Shown in pieces: positions 42,339 through 51,217 of a stretch of 64,000 bases of DNA. The notes beneath the pieces are model-generated. The model saw only the letters and a list, made by a program, of their open reading frames with translations. It ran no database searches and was not told where the DNA came from. Each line of letters begins with the position of its first letter. Positions within the stretch are counted from its first letter, which is position 1. This DNA is from Streptomyces sp. NBC_01197 (lineage in GTDB: Bacteria > Actinomycetota > Actinomycetes > Streptomycetales > Streptomycetaceae), in assembly GCF_036010505.1 (NCBI RefSeq), contig NZ_CP108569.1, positions 4,134,001-4,198,000 of the forward strand. Direction: 5' to 3'. The translations under genes were made by a program, and so were the position numbers.

Positions 42339-42546
42339 CCGAACGACGCGTTGAGGACGCACAACGTCCTCGGCGCGTCGTTCGGCTCTGTCCCCCGAGG
42401 CGGTTCACGACGCGGTCCCCCGGACCGTGAACCGCCTCGGCCCCCCCGGGCGTCGTGGGCCGCCCCGGCCCCGGAGCGCGCGAAGCGGCCCGGCTGGTCG
42501 GCCGGGCCGCTTCGCGCGGGGTCGGCAGGGCCCGCGGGCCCTGCCG
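42339..42546. terminator. Four consecutive hairpins between convergent P450 and sugar genes
   Basis: Hairpin 1 spans 42339-42385 (12-bp outer and 7-bp inner stem). Hairpin 2 spans 42395-42440 (15-bp perfect stem). Hairpin 3 spans 42477-42518 (18-bp perfect stem, 6-nt loop). Hairpin 4 spans 42523-42546 (24-bp perfect palindrome without a loop). Together they fill nearly all of the 224-bp gap and should block transcription both ways. Confidence 0.85.
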
Positions 42547-42552
42547 GGGTGA

Positions 42553-43860
42553 TCAGCCCTGCGCCTTCACGAACTCCTTCACCGAGGCGATGACGTAGTC
42601 GAGCATCTCGTCGGTGAGGGCGGGATAGACGCCGATCCAGAAGCTCTGCTCGGTGATGACGTCGCTGTTGGCGAGGTCCCCGACGACCCGGTACGGCTTG
42701 TTGATGTAGGCCGGGTGGCGGGTGAGGTTGCCGGCGAACAGCCGCCGGGTGCCGATCTTGCGGCTCTCCAGGAAGTCGACCAGTGCCGCCCGGGTGAAGG
42801 GAGCACCGGGGGTGACGGTCAGTACGAAGCCGAACCAGCTCGGGTCGCTGCCGGGCGTCGCCTCCGGCAGCAGCAGGTGGGGTACGTCCTGCAGTCCGTC
42901 GCGCAGCCGCTTCCAGTTGTGCTTGCGGGCGGCGATGAAACCGTCCAGTTTGGCGAGCTGGGTCAGGCCCAGAGCGGCCTGGAGATCGGTGGCCTTCAGG
43001 TTGTACCCGACGTGCGAGAAGATGTACTTGTGGTCGTAGCCCATCGGCAGCGTTCCCATCTGGTACTGGAATCGCTTGAGGCACTTGTCGTTCTCGCCCG
43101 GCTCGCACCAGCAGTCCCGGCCCCAGTCGCGCAGCGACTCCACGATCCGGGCCAGCGCCAGGTTCGAGGTGAGGACGCAGCCGCCCTCGCCCATCGTCAG
43201 ATGGTGGGCCGGGTAGAAGCTGACCGTCGAGAAGTCGCCGAAGGTCCCGGTGAGCTTTCCGTCGTAGAGGGAGCCGACCGCGTCGCAGTTGTCCTCGATG
43301 AGGAACAGCTCGTGCTGCGCGGCGAGTTCGGCGATCTCGGCCACCTCGAAGGGGTTGCCGAGGGCGTGCGCGATGATGATCGCCCGGGTCTTGGGGCCGA
43401 TCGCCAGCGCCACCCGCTCGGCGGTGGTGTTGTACGTGCCGAGCTCGACGTCGACGAAGACCGGGACCAGCCCGTTCTGCAGGATCGGATTCACCGTGGT
43501 CGGGAAACCCGCGGCCACGGTGATGACCTCGTCGCCCGGCCGGAGCCGGCGGTCCTCCAGGAGGTGGGAGGTCAGCGCGGAGACCGCGAGCAGGTTGGCC
43601 GACGACCCCGAGTTGGTCAGATGGGCCTTACGGCGCTTGAGCCTGCGCGCGAAAGCCGACTCGAACTTGCGTGAGCTGCGGCCGGCGGCTATCCGCATCT
43701 CCAGCGCGGCCTCGACGAGCGCCACCCGGTCCTCCTCGCCCAGCACCGCACCGGAGGGCCAGATCTCGGTGACGCCGGGCACGAAGCCCCCGCCGCCTTC
43801 GTGCTGTTCCTGGTGGTACTTGCGGACCTCGTCCAGCACCAGTTCCCTGTGGTCGCTCAT
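42553..43860 (-). CDS. NDP-4-keto-6-deoxyhexose 3-dehydratase (E1/RfbH/SpnQ type)
   Basis: PMP-dependent iron-sulfur dehydratase of 435 aa. The usual PLP lysine is replaced by H220 (FYPAHHLTMGEGG), the hallmark of E1-type 3-dehydrases. The four cluster cysteines C192, C250, C252 and C260 keep the C-x57-C-x1-C-x7-C spacing. With a reductase partner it removes the C-3 hydroxyl of a 4-keto-6-deoxy sugar nucleotide. ATG 43860 has AAAGGA 8 nt upstream and gives the family length; ATG 43896, overlapping the previous stop, would add 12 residues. No dedicated E3-type reductase gene is visible, as in other actinomycete clusters that use cellular ferredoxin systems. Confidence 0.9.
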   Translation of the reverse strand: MSDHRELVLDEVRKYHQEQHEGGGGFVPGVTEIWPSGAVLGEEDRVALVEAALEMRIAAGRSSRKFESAFARRLKRRKAHLTNSGSSANLLAVSALTSHLLEDRRLRPGDEVITVAAGFPTTVNPILQNGLVPVFVDVELGTYNTTAERVALAIGPKTRAIIIAHALGNPFEVAEIAELAAQHELFLIEDNCDAVGSLYDGKLTGTFGDFSTVSFYPAHHLTMGEGGCVLTSNLALARIVESLRDWGRDCWCEPGENDKCLKRFQYQMGTLPMGYDHKYIFSHVGYNLKATDLQAALGLTQLAKLDGFIAARKHNWKRLRDGLQDVPHLLLPEATPGSDPSWFGFVLTVTPGAPFTRAALVDFLESRKIGTRRLFAGNLTRHPAYINKPYRVVGDLANSDVITEQSFWIGVYPALTDEMLDYVIASVKEFVKAQG

Positions 43861-43892
43861 GCCCGGTTCCTTTCTGCCGTACTGATGGGTGG

Positions 43893-44795
43893 TCATGCGG
43901 CCGCGAGCAGATCCCGCAGCGATTGTTCGAGTGAGTGGCGCGGCTCCCAGCCGAGCACCTCGGCGGCGCGCGAGATATCCAGTTGCTGCCATTCGGTGTC
44001 GACACGGGACGGCGCGCCGGCCGGGCTCTCCTCGACGACCCGGACGGCCAGCCCGCTGACCGCGATCAGCCGGTTGACCAGGTCGCGGGTGTGGACGGCC
44101 CTGCCACTGCCGATATTGATCACCTGGCCGACCACATCCTCGTCGTCGGCCCGGACTGTGCGCAGGACGGCGTCGGCGACGTCGCGTACGTCCACGAAGT
44201 CCCGCCAGGCGCGCAGCGGCGGCAGCCGCAGCTCCGCGGGGGCGCCGGTGCGGCCCCGGTCGGCGGTGAACCGCATCAGCCGGTCGGCCACGGAGCCCAG
44301 CAGACTGCCGGGGTGCGTGCCGGGGCCGCAGACGTTCGCGATCCGCAACACCACCCCGGGCTGCCCGCCCGCGACAGCCGCGTCGAGCACAGCCCGCGCG
44401 CCGAGGAGTTTTGTACGGCCGTAAGGGGTGACCGGCGCGGGTTCGGTGTTCTCGTGGGTGCCCGCGCCGCTCGTCCCGGGGCCGTACTCATGGCTGCTGC
44501 CCAGCTGGACGAGGCAGGGGCGCCGTTCCAGCAGGGCCAGCGCGCGTATCACGCGGGCGGGGAGTTCGACGTTGCCGGTGTGCATCTGACGCTCGTCGGC
44601 CTTCCAGGCCCGGCCCGCGGCATTGACGACGGCGTCGGCCCCGGCGTCGGCGACGAGCGCCGCGATCCGTTCCGGTTCGGCTGTCACCAGGTCGAAGCCG
44701 GCAGGGACGGTGACGATCCGGTCGCCCGCGTCCGTCAGAGTCCGGCAGATGTGCCTGCCCAGGAAGCCGCGGGCGCCCAGCACGACGATGTTCAC
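43893..44795 (-). CDS. NDP-deoxyhexose 4-ketoreductase
   Basis: Extended SDR of 300 aa. The cofactor motif is VVLGARGFLGRHI at the N-terminus, and the catalytic YxxxK is YGRTK near residue 128, after the SSHEYGPG segment. It resembles actinomycete 4-ketoreductases that complete deoxysugar nucleotides. The GTG start at 44795 is where the fold begins. It would reduce the 4-keto group after 3-deoxygenation and epimerisation. It lies between rmlB and the 3-dehydratase gene in one minus-strand operon. Confidence 0.84.
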   Translation of the reverse strand: MNIVVLGARGFLGRHICRTLTDAGDRIVTVPAGFDLVTAEPERIAALVADAGADAVVNAAGRAWKADERQMHTGNVELPARVIRALALLERRPCLVQLGSSHEYGPGTSGAGTHENTEPAPVTPYGRTKLLGARAVLDAAVAGGQPGVVLRIANVCGPGTHPGSLLGSVADRLMRFTADRGRTGAPAELRLPPLRAWRDFVDVRDVADAVLRTVRADDEDVVGQVINIGSGRAVHTRDLVNRLIAVSGLAVRVVEESPAGAPSRVDTEWQQLDISRAAEVLGWEPRHSLEQSLRDLLAAA

Positions 44796-44906
44796 CCGGC
44801 GCCGCCCGACAGTACGAGAGCCTCCATCGAAGGACCTTTCTCATGGGTGTGTCGTCCTCTCCGGCCGGGCTCGACGGGAGAGGACGGACGGGGGAGGCGG
44901 AGGGGG

Positions 44907-45893
44907 TCAGAGCGCCGCCCGCTCCTTCAGCGGCTCCCACCAGGCGCGGTTGTCGCGGTACCACTGAACCGTTGTCAGCAGGCCCTTGTGGAAATCCACC
45001 CGCGGCGCGTAACCCAACTCCCTGGTGATCTTGGCGCAGTCGACCGAGTAGCGGCGGTCATGGCCCTTTCGGTCCTCGACATGGACGACGCCGGCGTCCC
45101 AGTCGGCACCGCACGCGTCGAGGAGCAACTCCACGAGCTCCTTGTTGGACAGCTCGGTGCCGCCGCCGATGTTGTAGATCTCGCCGGCGCGCCCCCGGGT
45201 CCGTACGAGCTCGATGCCCTGGACGTGGTCGTCGATGTGCAGCCAGTCGCGGACGTTGCTGCCGTCGCCGTACAGCGGGACCTTCTTGCCGTCCAGCAGC
45301 TGTGTGACGAAGAGCGGGATGGCCTTCTCGGGGAAGTGGTGATGCCCGTAGTTGTTGGAGCAGCGGGTCACCCGCACGTCCAGGCCGTGCGTCCGGTGGT
45401 AGGACAGCGCGATGAGGTCGCTGGACGCCTTCGCAGACGCGTAGGGGGAGTTGGGCCGCAGCGGGTCGGTCTCCGGCCAGGAGCCCTCGTCGATCGACCC
45501 GTACACCTCGTCCGTGGAGATGTGCACGAACGTCCCGATGCCGGCCCGGTGAGCGGCGTTCACCAGGGTGTGCGTGCCCAGGACATTGGTCCGTACGAAC
45601 TCGGCGCCCCCGTCGATCGACCGGTCCACGTGTGATTCCGCCGCGAAGTGCACCACCTGGTCGTGCTCGGCCATCAGCCGCGCGACGATGCGCTCGTCGC
45701 AGATGTCGCCCTGTACGAACGTGAAGCCGGGATGCCGGCGCACCACGTCGAGATTGGCCGGGTTGCCCGCGTAGGTGAGCTTGTCGAGTACCGTCACGGA
45801 GACATCGCCGGGCCCCTCCGGGCCCAGCAGTGTCCGGACGTAGTGGGAACCGATGAAACCGGCACCGCCGGTGACCAGTACACGCTTCGTCAT
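44907..45893 (-). CDS. rmlB: dTDP-glucose 4,6-dehydratase
   Basis: Extended SDR of 328 aa. Motifs are VTGGAGFIGSHYVR at the N-terminus, HFAAESHVDRSI near residue 85, STDEVYGS near 125, and YASAKASSD with the catalytic Tyr and Lys near 152. It makes dTDP-4-keto-6-deoxyglucose, the branch-point for the cluster deoxysugar. The ATG overlaps the rmlA stop (ATGA). Confidence 0.94.
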   Translation of the reverse strand: MTKRVLVTGGAGFIGSHYVRTLLGPEGPGDVSVTVLDKLTYAGNPANLDVVRRHPGFTFVQGDICDERIVARLMAEHDQVVHFAAESHVDRSIDGGAEFVRTNVLGTHTLVNAAHRAGIGTFVHISTDEVYGSIDEGSWPETDPLRPNSPYASAKASSDLIALSYHRTHGLDVRVTRCSNNYGHHHFPEKAIPLFVTQLLDGKKVPLYGDGSNVRDWLHIDDHVQGIELVRTRGRAGEIYNIGGGTELSNKELVELLLDACGADWDAGVVHVEDRKGHDRRYSVDCAKITRELGYAPRVDFHKGLLTTVQWYRDNRAWWEPLKERAAL

Positions 45894-46957
45894 GACGAGA
45901 TCTGCACCTTGCTGTGGTCACCGAGCACGAACCGGTGGGCGGACGGGTTGCGGGGGGCCGGGGTCACCTGCACATTGCGGCCGATGAGCGAGGCCTCGAC
46001 GCGGCGCACACCGGTCAGCGCGGAGTTCTGCAGAATGATCGTGTACTCGATCTCGCTGTCCGCGATGTGGCAGCCCTCGGACACGGACGTGAAGGGCCCG
46101 ACGTACGAGTCGGTGATCACGGCGTCGGATCCGATGATCGCGGGACCGACGATACGGCTGCTGGTGATCCGGGCGCCCTTCTCGATCCGGACCCGGCCGA
46201 TGATCTCGCTGGCGGCGTCGACCGTGCCCAGCACGTCGGGGACGATGGTCTCCAGCACCGAGCGGTTGACCTCCAGCATGTCCGTGACGTTGCCGGTGTC
46301 CTTCCAGTAGCCCGAGATCGTGGTCGACCGCACGTCCCGGCCCTCGTCGATCAGCCACTGGATCGCGTGAGTGATCTCCAGCTCGCCGCGCCACGACGGC
46401 TCGATGGCCCGGACGGCTTCGTGGATGGCCGGTGTGAACAGGTACACGCCCACCAGGGCGAGATCGCTCTTGGGGTGCTCTGGCTTCTCCACCAGTGCGG
46501 ACACCCGGCCCTCGGCGTCCAGTTCGGCCACTCCGAAGGCCGACGGGTCGAGCACCGGGGTCAGCAGGATGTGCGCGTGGGGCCGTTCGGTGCGGAATCT
46601 GTCCACCAGCTCCGTGACGCCGCCGACGATGAAGTTGTCGCCGAGATACAGCACGAAGTCGTCGTCGCCCAGGAAGTCACGGGCGATGCGCACCGCGTGG
46701 GCCAGCCCCAGCGGGGCGTCCTGACGGATGTAGGTGACCTCCAGGCCGAATGCGGAACCGTCCCCCACGGCCGTGCGGATCTCGTCGGCGGTGTCCCCGA
46801 CGACGACACCGACCTCGGTGATGCCGGCATCGGCGATCGCTTCGAGACCGTAGAAGAGCACGGGCTTGTTGGCCACAGGCACCAACTGTTTCGCCGAAGT
46901 GTGGGTGATCGGTCGAAGACGGGTCCCAGCCCCGCCCGACAGCACGAGTGCCTTCAC
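45890..46957 (-). CDS. rmlA: Glucose-1-phosphate thymidylyltransferase, long form
   Basis: Nucleotidyltransferase of 355 aa with the N-terminal motif LSGGAGTRLRPIT and a C-terminal left-handed beta-helix extension (SEIIGRVRIEKGARITSS and following), as in the StrD-type long RmlA. It activates glucose-1-phosphate with dTTP. The GTG at 46957 has GGAGG about 7 nt upstream. It starts the sugar operon rmlA-rmlB-ketoreductase-3-dehydratase. The 234-bp gap upstream to the fucosidase gene shows no gene. Confidence 0.93.
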   Translation of the reverse strand: MKALVLSGGAGTRLRPITHTSAKQLVPVANKPVLFYGLEAIADAGITEVGVVVGDTADEIRTAVGDGSAFGLEVTYIRQDAPLGLAHAVRIARDFLGDDDFVLYLGDNFIVGGVTELVDRFRTERPHAHILLTPVLDPSAFGVAELDAEGRVSALVEKPEHPKSDLALVGVYLFTPAIHEAVRAIEPSWRGELEITHAIQWLIDEGRDVRSTTISGYWKDTGNVTDMLEVNRSVLETIVPDVLGTVDAASEIIGRVRIEKGARITSSRIVGPAIIGSDAVITDSYVGPFTSVSEGCHIADSEIEYTIILQNSALTGVRRVEASLIGRNVQVTPAPRNPSAHRFVLGDHSKVQISS

Positions 46958-47191
46958 GTAGCCAACCTCCACAGCAGATGTCGCCAGTCTCTTTCGCCGT
47001 TCGTAGCGTGGTGGCCATAGCTGCAGGGAAGGTCGAGCCGCGGTGGAGGGGCGCCGTACCGGCAGGCCCGCAGGTCGCTTCGCGATCGGCATCGGCATCG
47101 GCGAAGGGGCGCACCGCGGGGCCGGCTGTCAGGTGCCGGCCCCGCGGTGGTTCGGTGCGGCCGGTGTCCGCGTGGGCGGTGGCCCGCCCCG

Positions 47192-49108
47192 CTACTTCGG
47201 TGGCACGTTCAGGTGGAGCGACGCCGACGCGAGGCGCGGGGTGGCGCGGGCCTGGAGGATTCTGATCCGGATGCGGTCCGTGCTCACCGGCCCGGGCAGC
47301 GTCAGGATGCGCGCGTAGCCGATGGTGGTGCCGACCGCGGTCTGCCGCCAGGCGGTGCCGGTCCAGATGTCGACCGCGAACCCCTCCACCTGCTGGCCCC
47401 TGGTGATGTCCTCGCCGAGCCGGATGCGGTCGAAGGCACGTACCCCGGACAGCCGCACGGTGACATCGCCCGTGGTGGCCCCCTGGGACGGTGACCAGGC
47501 GGTGGTGAGACGGCCGTCGGTCAGGGTGCGCAGTACGGGGTCGCGGCGGCCGCGCCCCGCAGCGAGCAGGTTGCGGCCGTACGTAGCGGTCACGGAGTCC
47601 CCGAACGCGGTGAGGGAACCGACGTCCGGCGCGGCGATGCGGCCGTCCCGGCCCGGCGGGACGTTCAGCAGGAGTACGGCGTTGCGGCCCACCGACTCCT
47701 CGTAGATCGTGACCAGTTGCTGGGGTGTCTTGGGCTTCTCATCGGCGTGGAAGAACCAGCCGGGGCGCAGCGAGACGTCCGCCTCGGCGGGGAACCACTG
47801 GAGGTACTCGATCCCCGGTGCGGTGATCCTGTCTCGCGAGCCGATGTCGGCGGCGCTGGGGCCGTCCGGGAGCAGCCCTTCGCCGTGCGCGGTGGCGGGG
47901 TCGGCGGTGGCGGGGGTGACGCTCCACTCGGTGGTGCGGCCCGCCCCGTTCTCGTTGCCGATCCAGCGGGTGCCCTGCGGGCCCGCGAAGGTGACGGTGT
48001 CGGGGGAGAGGGCGTGGATCAGCCGGAACCAGGCGGTGAAGTCGTACTTCTCGGTGATCCCGGCGTCGGTCCAGGGGTTGGCGCCGTCGAGCCACAGCTC
48101 ATCGATGGGGCCGTACTGCGTGAACAGTTCGTAGAGCTGGTTCAGGTAGTACGCGTTGTAGTCGTCGGCCTGCACGGTGAAGGACGGGATCCGGCGTGCG
48201 GCGAGCGCGTCGGCCCGGTCGTCGTCGGGGACCAGGGTCGGGATCGTACGGCTGACGACCGGGCTTCCGCTGCCGTAGCGGCCCTGGCCGCCGGGGGCGC
48301 GGTCGCCGTCGTCGACCGTGGCCTGCTCCTCGATGCTGAGCCACTGCCCCGACGCCTGTTTCGCGCGGATCTTCTCGACGTACTGGGCGTGCCAGGCGTG
48401 CGGCTGCTCGGAGCCGTCGGCGGGGGAGAGGTAGACGCCCACCTTGAGGCCGGCCCGGCGGGCGGCCTTGAGGTAGGTGCCGAGGACGTCGCCCTGGGGG
48501 TTGCGGCAGCCGGCGTCACGGGCCCGCCAGTAGGCGGCCGGGTCGTCGGAGCGGTGGGCCTCGGCCTGTGCACGGGCCTTGGCGGTGGCGTTCCGCTCTG
48601 CGTCGGAGCAGCCGTCGGTGCGGATCCACCAGGGGCTCGCGATCACCGAGTGGTTGGAGTAGCGGGTCGGGAAGAGGACGAAGCCGTCGTGGTGCTTGGC
48701 CGTGAACATCACCTGGCGGGCGCCCGCCGCCTTGTACGCGCGCATCCACTGGTCGGCGTCCATCGCGGACGGGTCGAACGTCGCCTCGTCCTCGGCGCCG
48801 GAGCCCCATTCGCGGTTGGTGAAGGTGTTCATGCCGAAGTGGGTGAAGGCGGTCACCTCCCGCTGCTGCCAGGCGACTTGGGAGGGCCGGGGGACGACTT
48901 GGGACGCCTTGCGCACGATCGTGGCCGGGGTGTCGGACGCGTCGATCGCGATCTGCGACGCGGAGGTAGTCCGATCTTTTCCGAAGGGAGCGCCGCTGGG
49001 GCTGTCCTTTCCCGGGGAGGCGATCGCTGGTGCGGCGGACAGGAGTGGCAAGGAGGCGACGCCTACTCCCAGGGCCAGTACGGATCGTCGCCCGACAGGC
49101 GTTCCCAT
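47192..49108 (-). CDS. Tat-secreted GH29 alpha-L-fucosidase
   Basis: Exported glycoside hydrolase of 638 aa. The twin-arginine signal is VGRRSVLALGVGVASLPLLSAAPAIAS. The GH29 domain shows FTHFGMNTFTNREWG near residue 90, ARQVMFTAKHHDGFVLFPT near 130, and LYELFTQYGPIDELWLDGANPW near 330 with the nucleophile region. A C-terminal F5/8-type beta-sandwich follows (about 500-638). ATG 49108 has GAAGGAG 6 nt upstream. It probably degrades external fucosylated glycans. Being next to the deoxysugar operon, an action on the secreted glycoside is possible but unsupported. Confidence 0.88.
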   Translation of the reverse strand: MGTPVGRRSVLALGVGVASLPLLSAAPAIASPGKDSPSGAPFGKDRTTSASQIAIDASDTPATIVRKASQVVPRPSQVAWQQREVTAFTHFGMNTFTNREWGSGAEDEATFDPSAMDADQWMRAYKAAGARQVMFTAKHHDGFVLFPTRYSNHSVIASPWWIRTDGCSDAERNATAKARAQAEAHRSDDPAAYWRARDAGCRNPQGDVLGTYLKAARRAGLKVGVYLSPADGSEQPHAWHAQYVEKIRAKQASGQWLSIEEQATVDDGDRAPGGQGRYGSGSPVVSRTIPTLVPDDDRADALAARRIPSFTVQADDYNAYYLNQLYELFTQYGPIDELWLDGANPWTDAGITEKYDFTAWFRLIHALSPDTVTFAGPQGTRWIGNENGAGRTTEWSVTPATADPATAHGEGLLPDGPSAADIGSRDRITAPGIEYLQWFPAEADVSLRPGWFFHADEKPKTPQQLVTIYEESVGRNAVLLLNVPPGRDGRIAAPDVGSLTAFGDSVTATYGRNLLAAGRGRRDPVLRTLTDGRLTTAWSPSQGATTGDVTVRLSGVRAFDRIRLGEDITRGQQVEGFAVDIWTGTAWRQTAVGTTIGYARILTLPGPVSTDRIRIRILQARATPRLASASLHLNVPPK

Positions 49109-49144
49109 GAGTGCTCCTTCGGTCCATGGACGCAGAGTGGAACG

Positions 49145-49167
49145 TATGGTCTAGACATCCAATGTCT
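49145..49167 (-). promoter_or_regulatory. Putative DasR/GntR (dre-like) operator before the fucosidase gene
   Basis: TGGTCTAGAC (49147-49156) matches the core of the DasR responsive element (TGGTCTAGACCA). Overlapping it, AGACAT-CCA-ATGTCT (49153-49167) is a perfect inverted repeat. The site is about 40 bp upstream of ATG 49108, where a repressor would block transcription. DasR links GlcNAc status to sugar use and antibiotic production. Confidence 0.5.
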
Positions 49168-49236
49168 GTCTGTCGGGCAGCAGTCTGCTGCGGGTCCGGG
49201 GGCGTTGACAAGGGGCCGTACGCGAACAGCCGGCGG

Positions 49237-49286
49237 ACAGCAGTGCGGGGCGGCCGATATGTGCATCGGTCGCCCCGCACTGCTGT
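49237..49286. terminator. 22-bp hairpin after the chloride-channel gene
   Basis: Arms 49237-49258 and 49265-49286 pair with a single mismatch around a 6-nt loop. The hairpin is 41 bp downstream of the stop of the minus-strand ClC gene. Confidence 0.8.
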
Positions 49287-49327
49287 TTCGCGTTCTCCGG
49301 GCTGCCCGCCCCGCTTGTCCGCCCCGC

Positions 49328-51217
49328 TTATCCGCCCTGCTGGAGTTCCGGCTGCAGCTCCGGTTCCACAGCCTGCTGGAAGCGGCGCGGTACGAGGCTG
49401 AGGAAGCGCTCGGCGTGGTGCTCCTCGTGCAGGTCTATCCGGCGGGCTTCGAGCAACTGGCGCAGGCTCAGCAGCCCTTCGAGCCGGTCCGGGTCGTCCC
49501 GGTCGACGATCACGACCCGGGTGACCTGGTGCGAGGCCATGCGGTTGGCGATGGTGCGCAGGGTCTCGTCCGGGTACGCGGTCACGGCGGGCCGGGCGAG
49601 TTCGCCGAGCGGGGTCCGGTCGTCGTGGGAGCTGAACAGGAAGTCGGAGCGGGTGACGACGCCGGCCAGGTGTCCCGCCGGGTCCATCACGGGGTAGAGC
49701 CGCTGGGCGAGGAACCCGTCGACGTCATGGCTGCCGTGCGGAGCGGCCAGCTCCCGCTTGATGTCGGCCACGGTCTCCTCGGTGCGGAACGTGGCGGTGA
49801 TGGGGGATTCGAGCTGCCGTACGAGATGGACCTCCAGCGGGTCCACCGAGTACTCCCGGGTGAGATGCAGCCCCCGGCGGGCGAGCTTCTCGGTGAGGAC
49901 TGACCGCTTGAGGACGATCACCGAGAGCAGATAGGCGGAGGACGCGGTGATCACCATGGGGAGCATCGCGTTCATCTCATGGGTCAGTTCGAGGCAGAAG
50001 ACGATGCCGGTCAGCGGGGAGCGCATGACTCCGCCGAGGACTCCGGCCAGCGAGACCAGGGCCCAGAAGCCGGGGCTCACGGTCGGGAAGATCAGCCCCT
50101 CGGCCGCGCCCAGCGCACCGCCGATCATGAACATCGGGGCGAGGACGCCGCCTGAGGTGCCCGAGCCGAGCGACAGCCCCCAGATCAGGGTCTTGACCAC
50201 CAGGATGCCGATGATCAGGCCCACGGTGGCCCGGCCGGTGAGGAGCTGGTCGATGACGTCGTACCCGACACCCAGCGCGCGGGGCTCGATCAGCCCGCCG
50301 GCTCCGATGATCAGGCCGCCGATGGCGGGCCACCACATCCAGTGGAGCGGCAGCTTGGCGAACATGTCCTCGGAGAAGTACACGAGAGCGGTCGCGCCGA
50401 GTGCGAGCAGCCCGGCGCCGAGCCCGGCGACCAGGCACAGGCCGTACGCGGAGATGGGCAGCGTGGCCGGGACATGGGAACCGCCGAAGAGCGGGGCGCT
50501 GCCCAGGATCGGTTCGCGGACCAGGGTCGCGGTGACCGCGGCGACCGCGACGGGGATGTAGGAGCGCGGGCGCCACTCGAAGAGCAGCAGCTCGACGGCG
50601 AGCAGGATCGCGGCCAGCGGCGAGTTGAAGGTGGCCGCCATACCGGCGGCGGAACCGGCGACCAGCAGCGTCTTGCGCTCGTCGGTGGTGACATGCAGGA
50701 ACTGGGCGAGGATCGAACCGACCGCGCCGCCGGTCATGATGATCGGCCCCTCGGCGCCGAACGGCCCGCCGGTGCCGATGCCGATGGCCGATGAGACGGG
50801 CTTGAGCACGGCCAGCCGGGGCTGCACCTTGCTGCCGCCGACCAGGATCGACTCGATGGCCTCCGGCATCCCGTGGCCGCGGATCTTCTCCGATCCGTAC
50901 CGGGCCATGAAGCCGATGACCAGCCCGCCCACGATGGGCATGAAGAGGATCAGCCACCAGTGGGAGGTGGAGCCCGGTGTGGTGGTGCCGAAGGCGAACT
51001 GCCCGTGGAAGCAGAGGTTGGTGAACAGGTTGATCAGCTTGAGCAGCCCCACCGCGACCAGGGCGGCGGCCACGCCGACCGGGACGGCGAGTACGGCGAT
51101 CAGCGCGACCCGGGGCGGGACATGGAAGTCCCCCAGGCTCTTGACCTTCTGCGGGGGTACGAGCCGGCCGGGGGTGCGGGCCGGTTTCGGTTCCGCGGCG
51201 GGGACGGGCGGGGTCAT
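49328..51217 (-). CDS. ClC-family chloride channel/transporter with CBS domains
   Basis: Membrane protein of 629 aa. The ClC selectivity motifs are GGPFGAEGPIIM near residue 150 and SGTSGGVLAPMFMIGGALG near 350, with about ten hydrophobic helices up to residue 430. Two CBS domains follow (about 460-600: LYPVMDPAGHLAGVVTRSDF, TRVVIVDRDDPDRLEGLLSL). It moves Cl- across the cytoplasmic membrane, gated by nucleotides bound at the CBS pair. It diverges from a MarR gene with a palindromic operator between them. Confidence 0.92.
   Translation of the reverse strand: MTPPVPAAEPKPARTPGRLVPPQKVKSLGDFHVPPRVALIAVLAVPVGVAAALVAVGLLKLINLFTNLCFHGQFAFGTTTPGSTSHWWLILFMPIVGGLVIGFMARYGSEKIRGHGMPEAIESILVGGSKVQPRLAVLKPVSSAIGIGTGGPFGAEGPIIMTGGAVGSILAQFLHVTTDERKTLLVAGSAAGMAATFNSPLAAILLAVELLLFEWRPRSYIPVAVAAVTATLVREPILGSAPLFGGSHVPATLPISAYGLCLVAGLGAGLLALGATALVYFSEDMFAKLPLHWMWWPAIGGLIIGAGGLIEPRALGVGYDVIDQLLTGRATVGLIIGILVVKTLIWGLSLGSGTSGGVLAPMFMIGGALGAAEGLIFPTVSPGFWALVSLAGVLGGVMRSPLTGIVFCLELTHEMNAMLPMVITASSAYLLSVIVLKRSVLTEKLARRGLHLTREYSVDPLEVHLVRQLESPITATFRTEETVADIKRELAAPHGSHDVDGFLAQRLYPVMDPAGHLAGVVTRSDFLFSSHDDRTPLGELARPAVTAYPDETLRTIANRMASHQVTRVVIVDRDDPDRLEGLLSLRQLLEARRIDLHEEHHAERFLSLVPRRFQQAVEPELQPELQQGG

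Noticed and set aside
47192..49108. Fucosidase as a proven cluster self-activation enzyme
   Set aside because: Adjacency to rmlA is the only argument. GH29 specificity, the DasR-like site and the following chromosomal genes favour a separate catabolic role.
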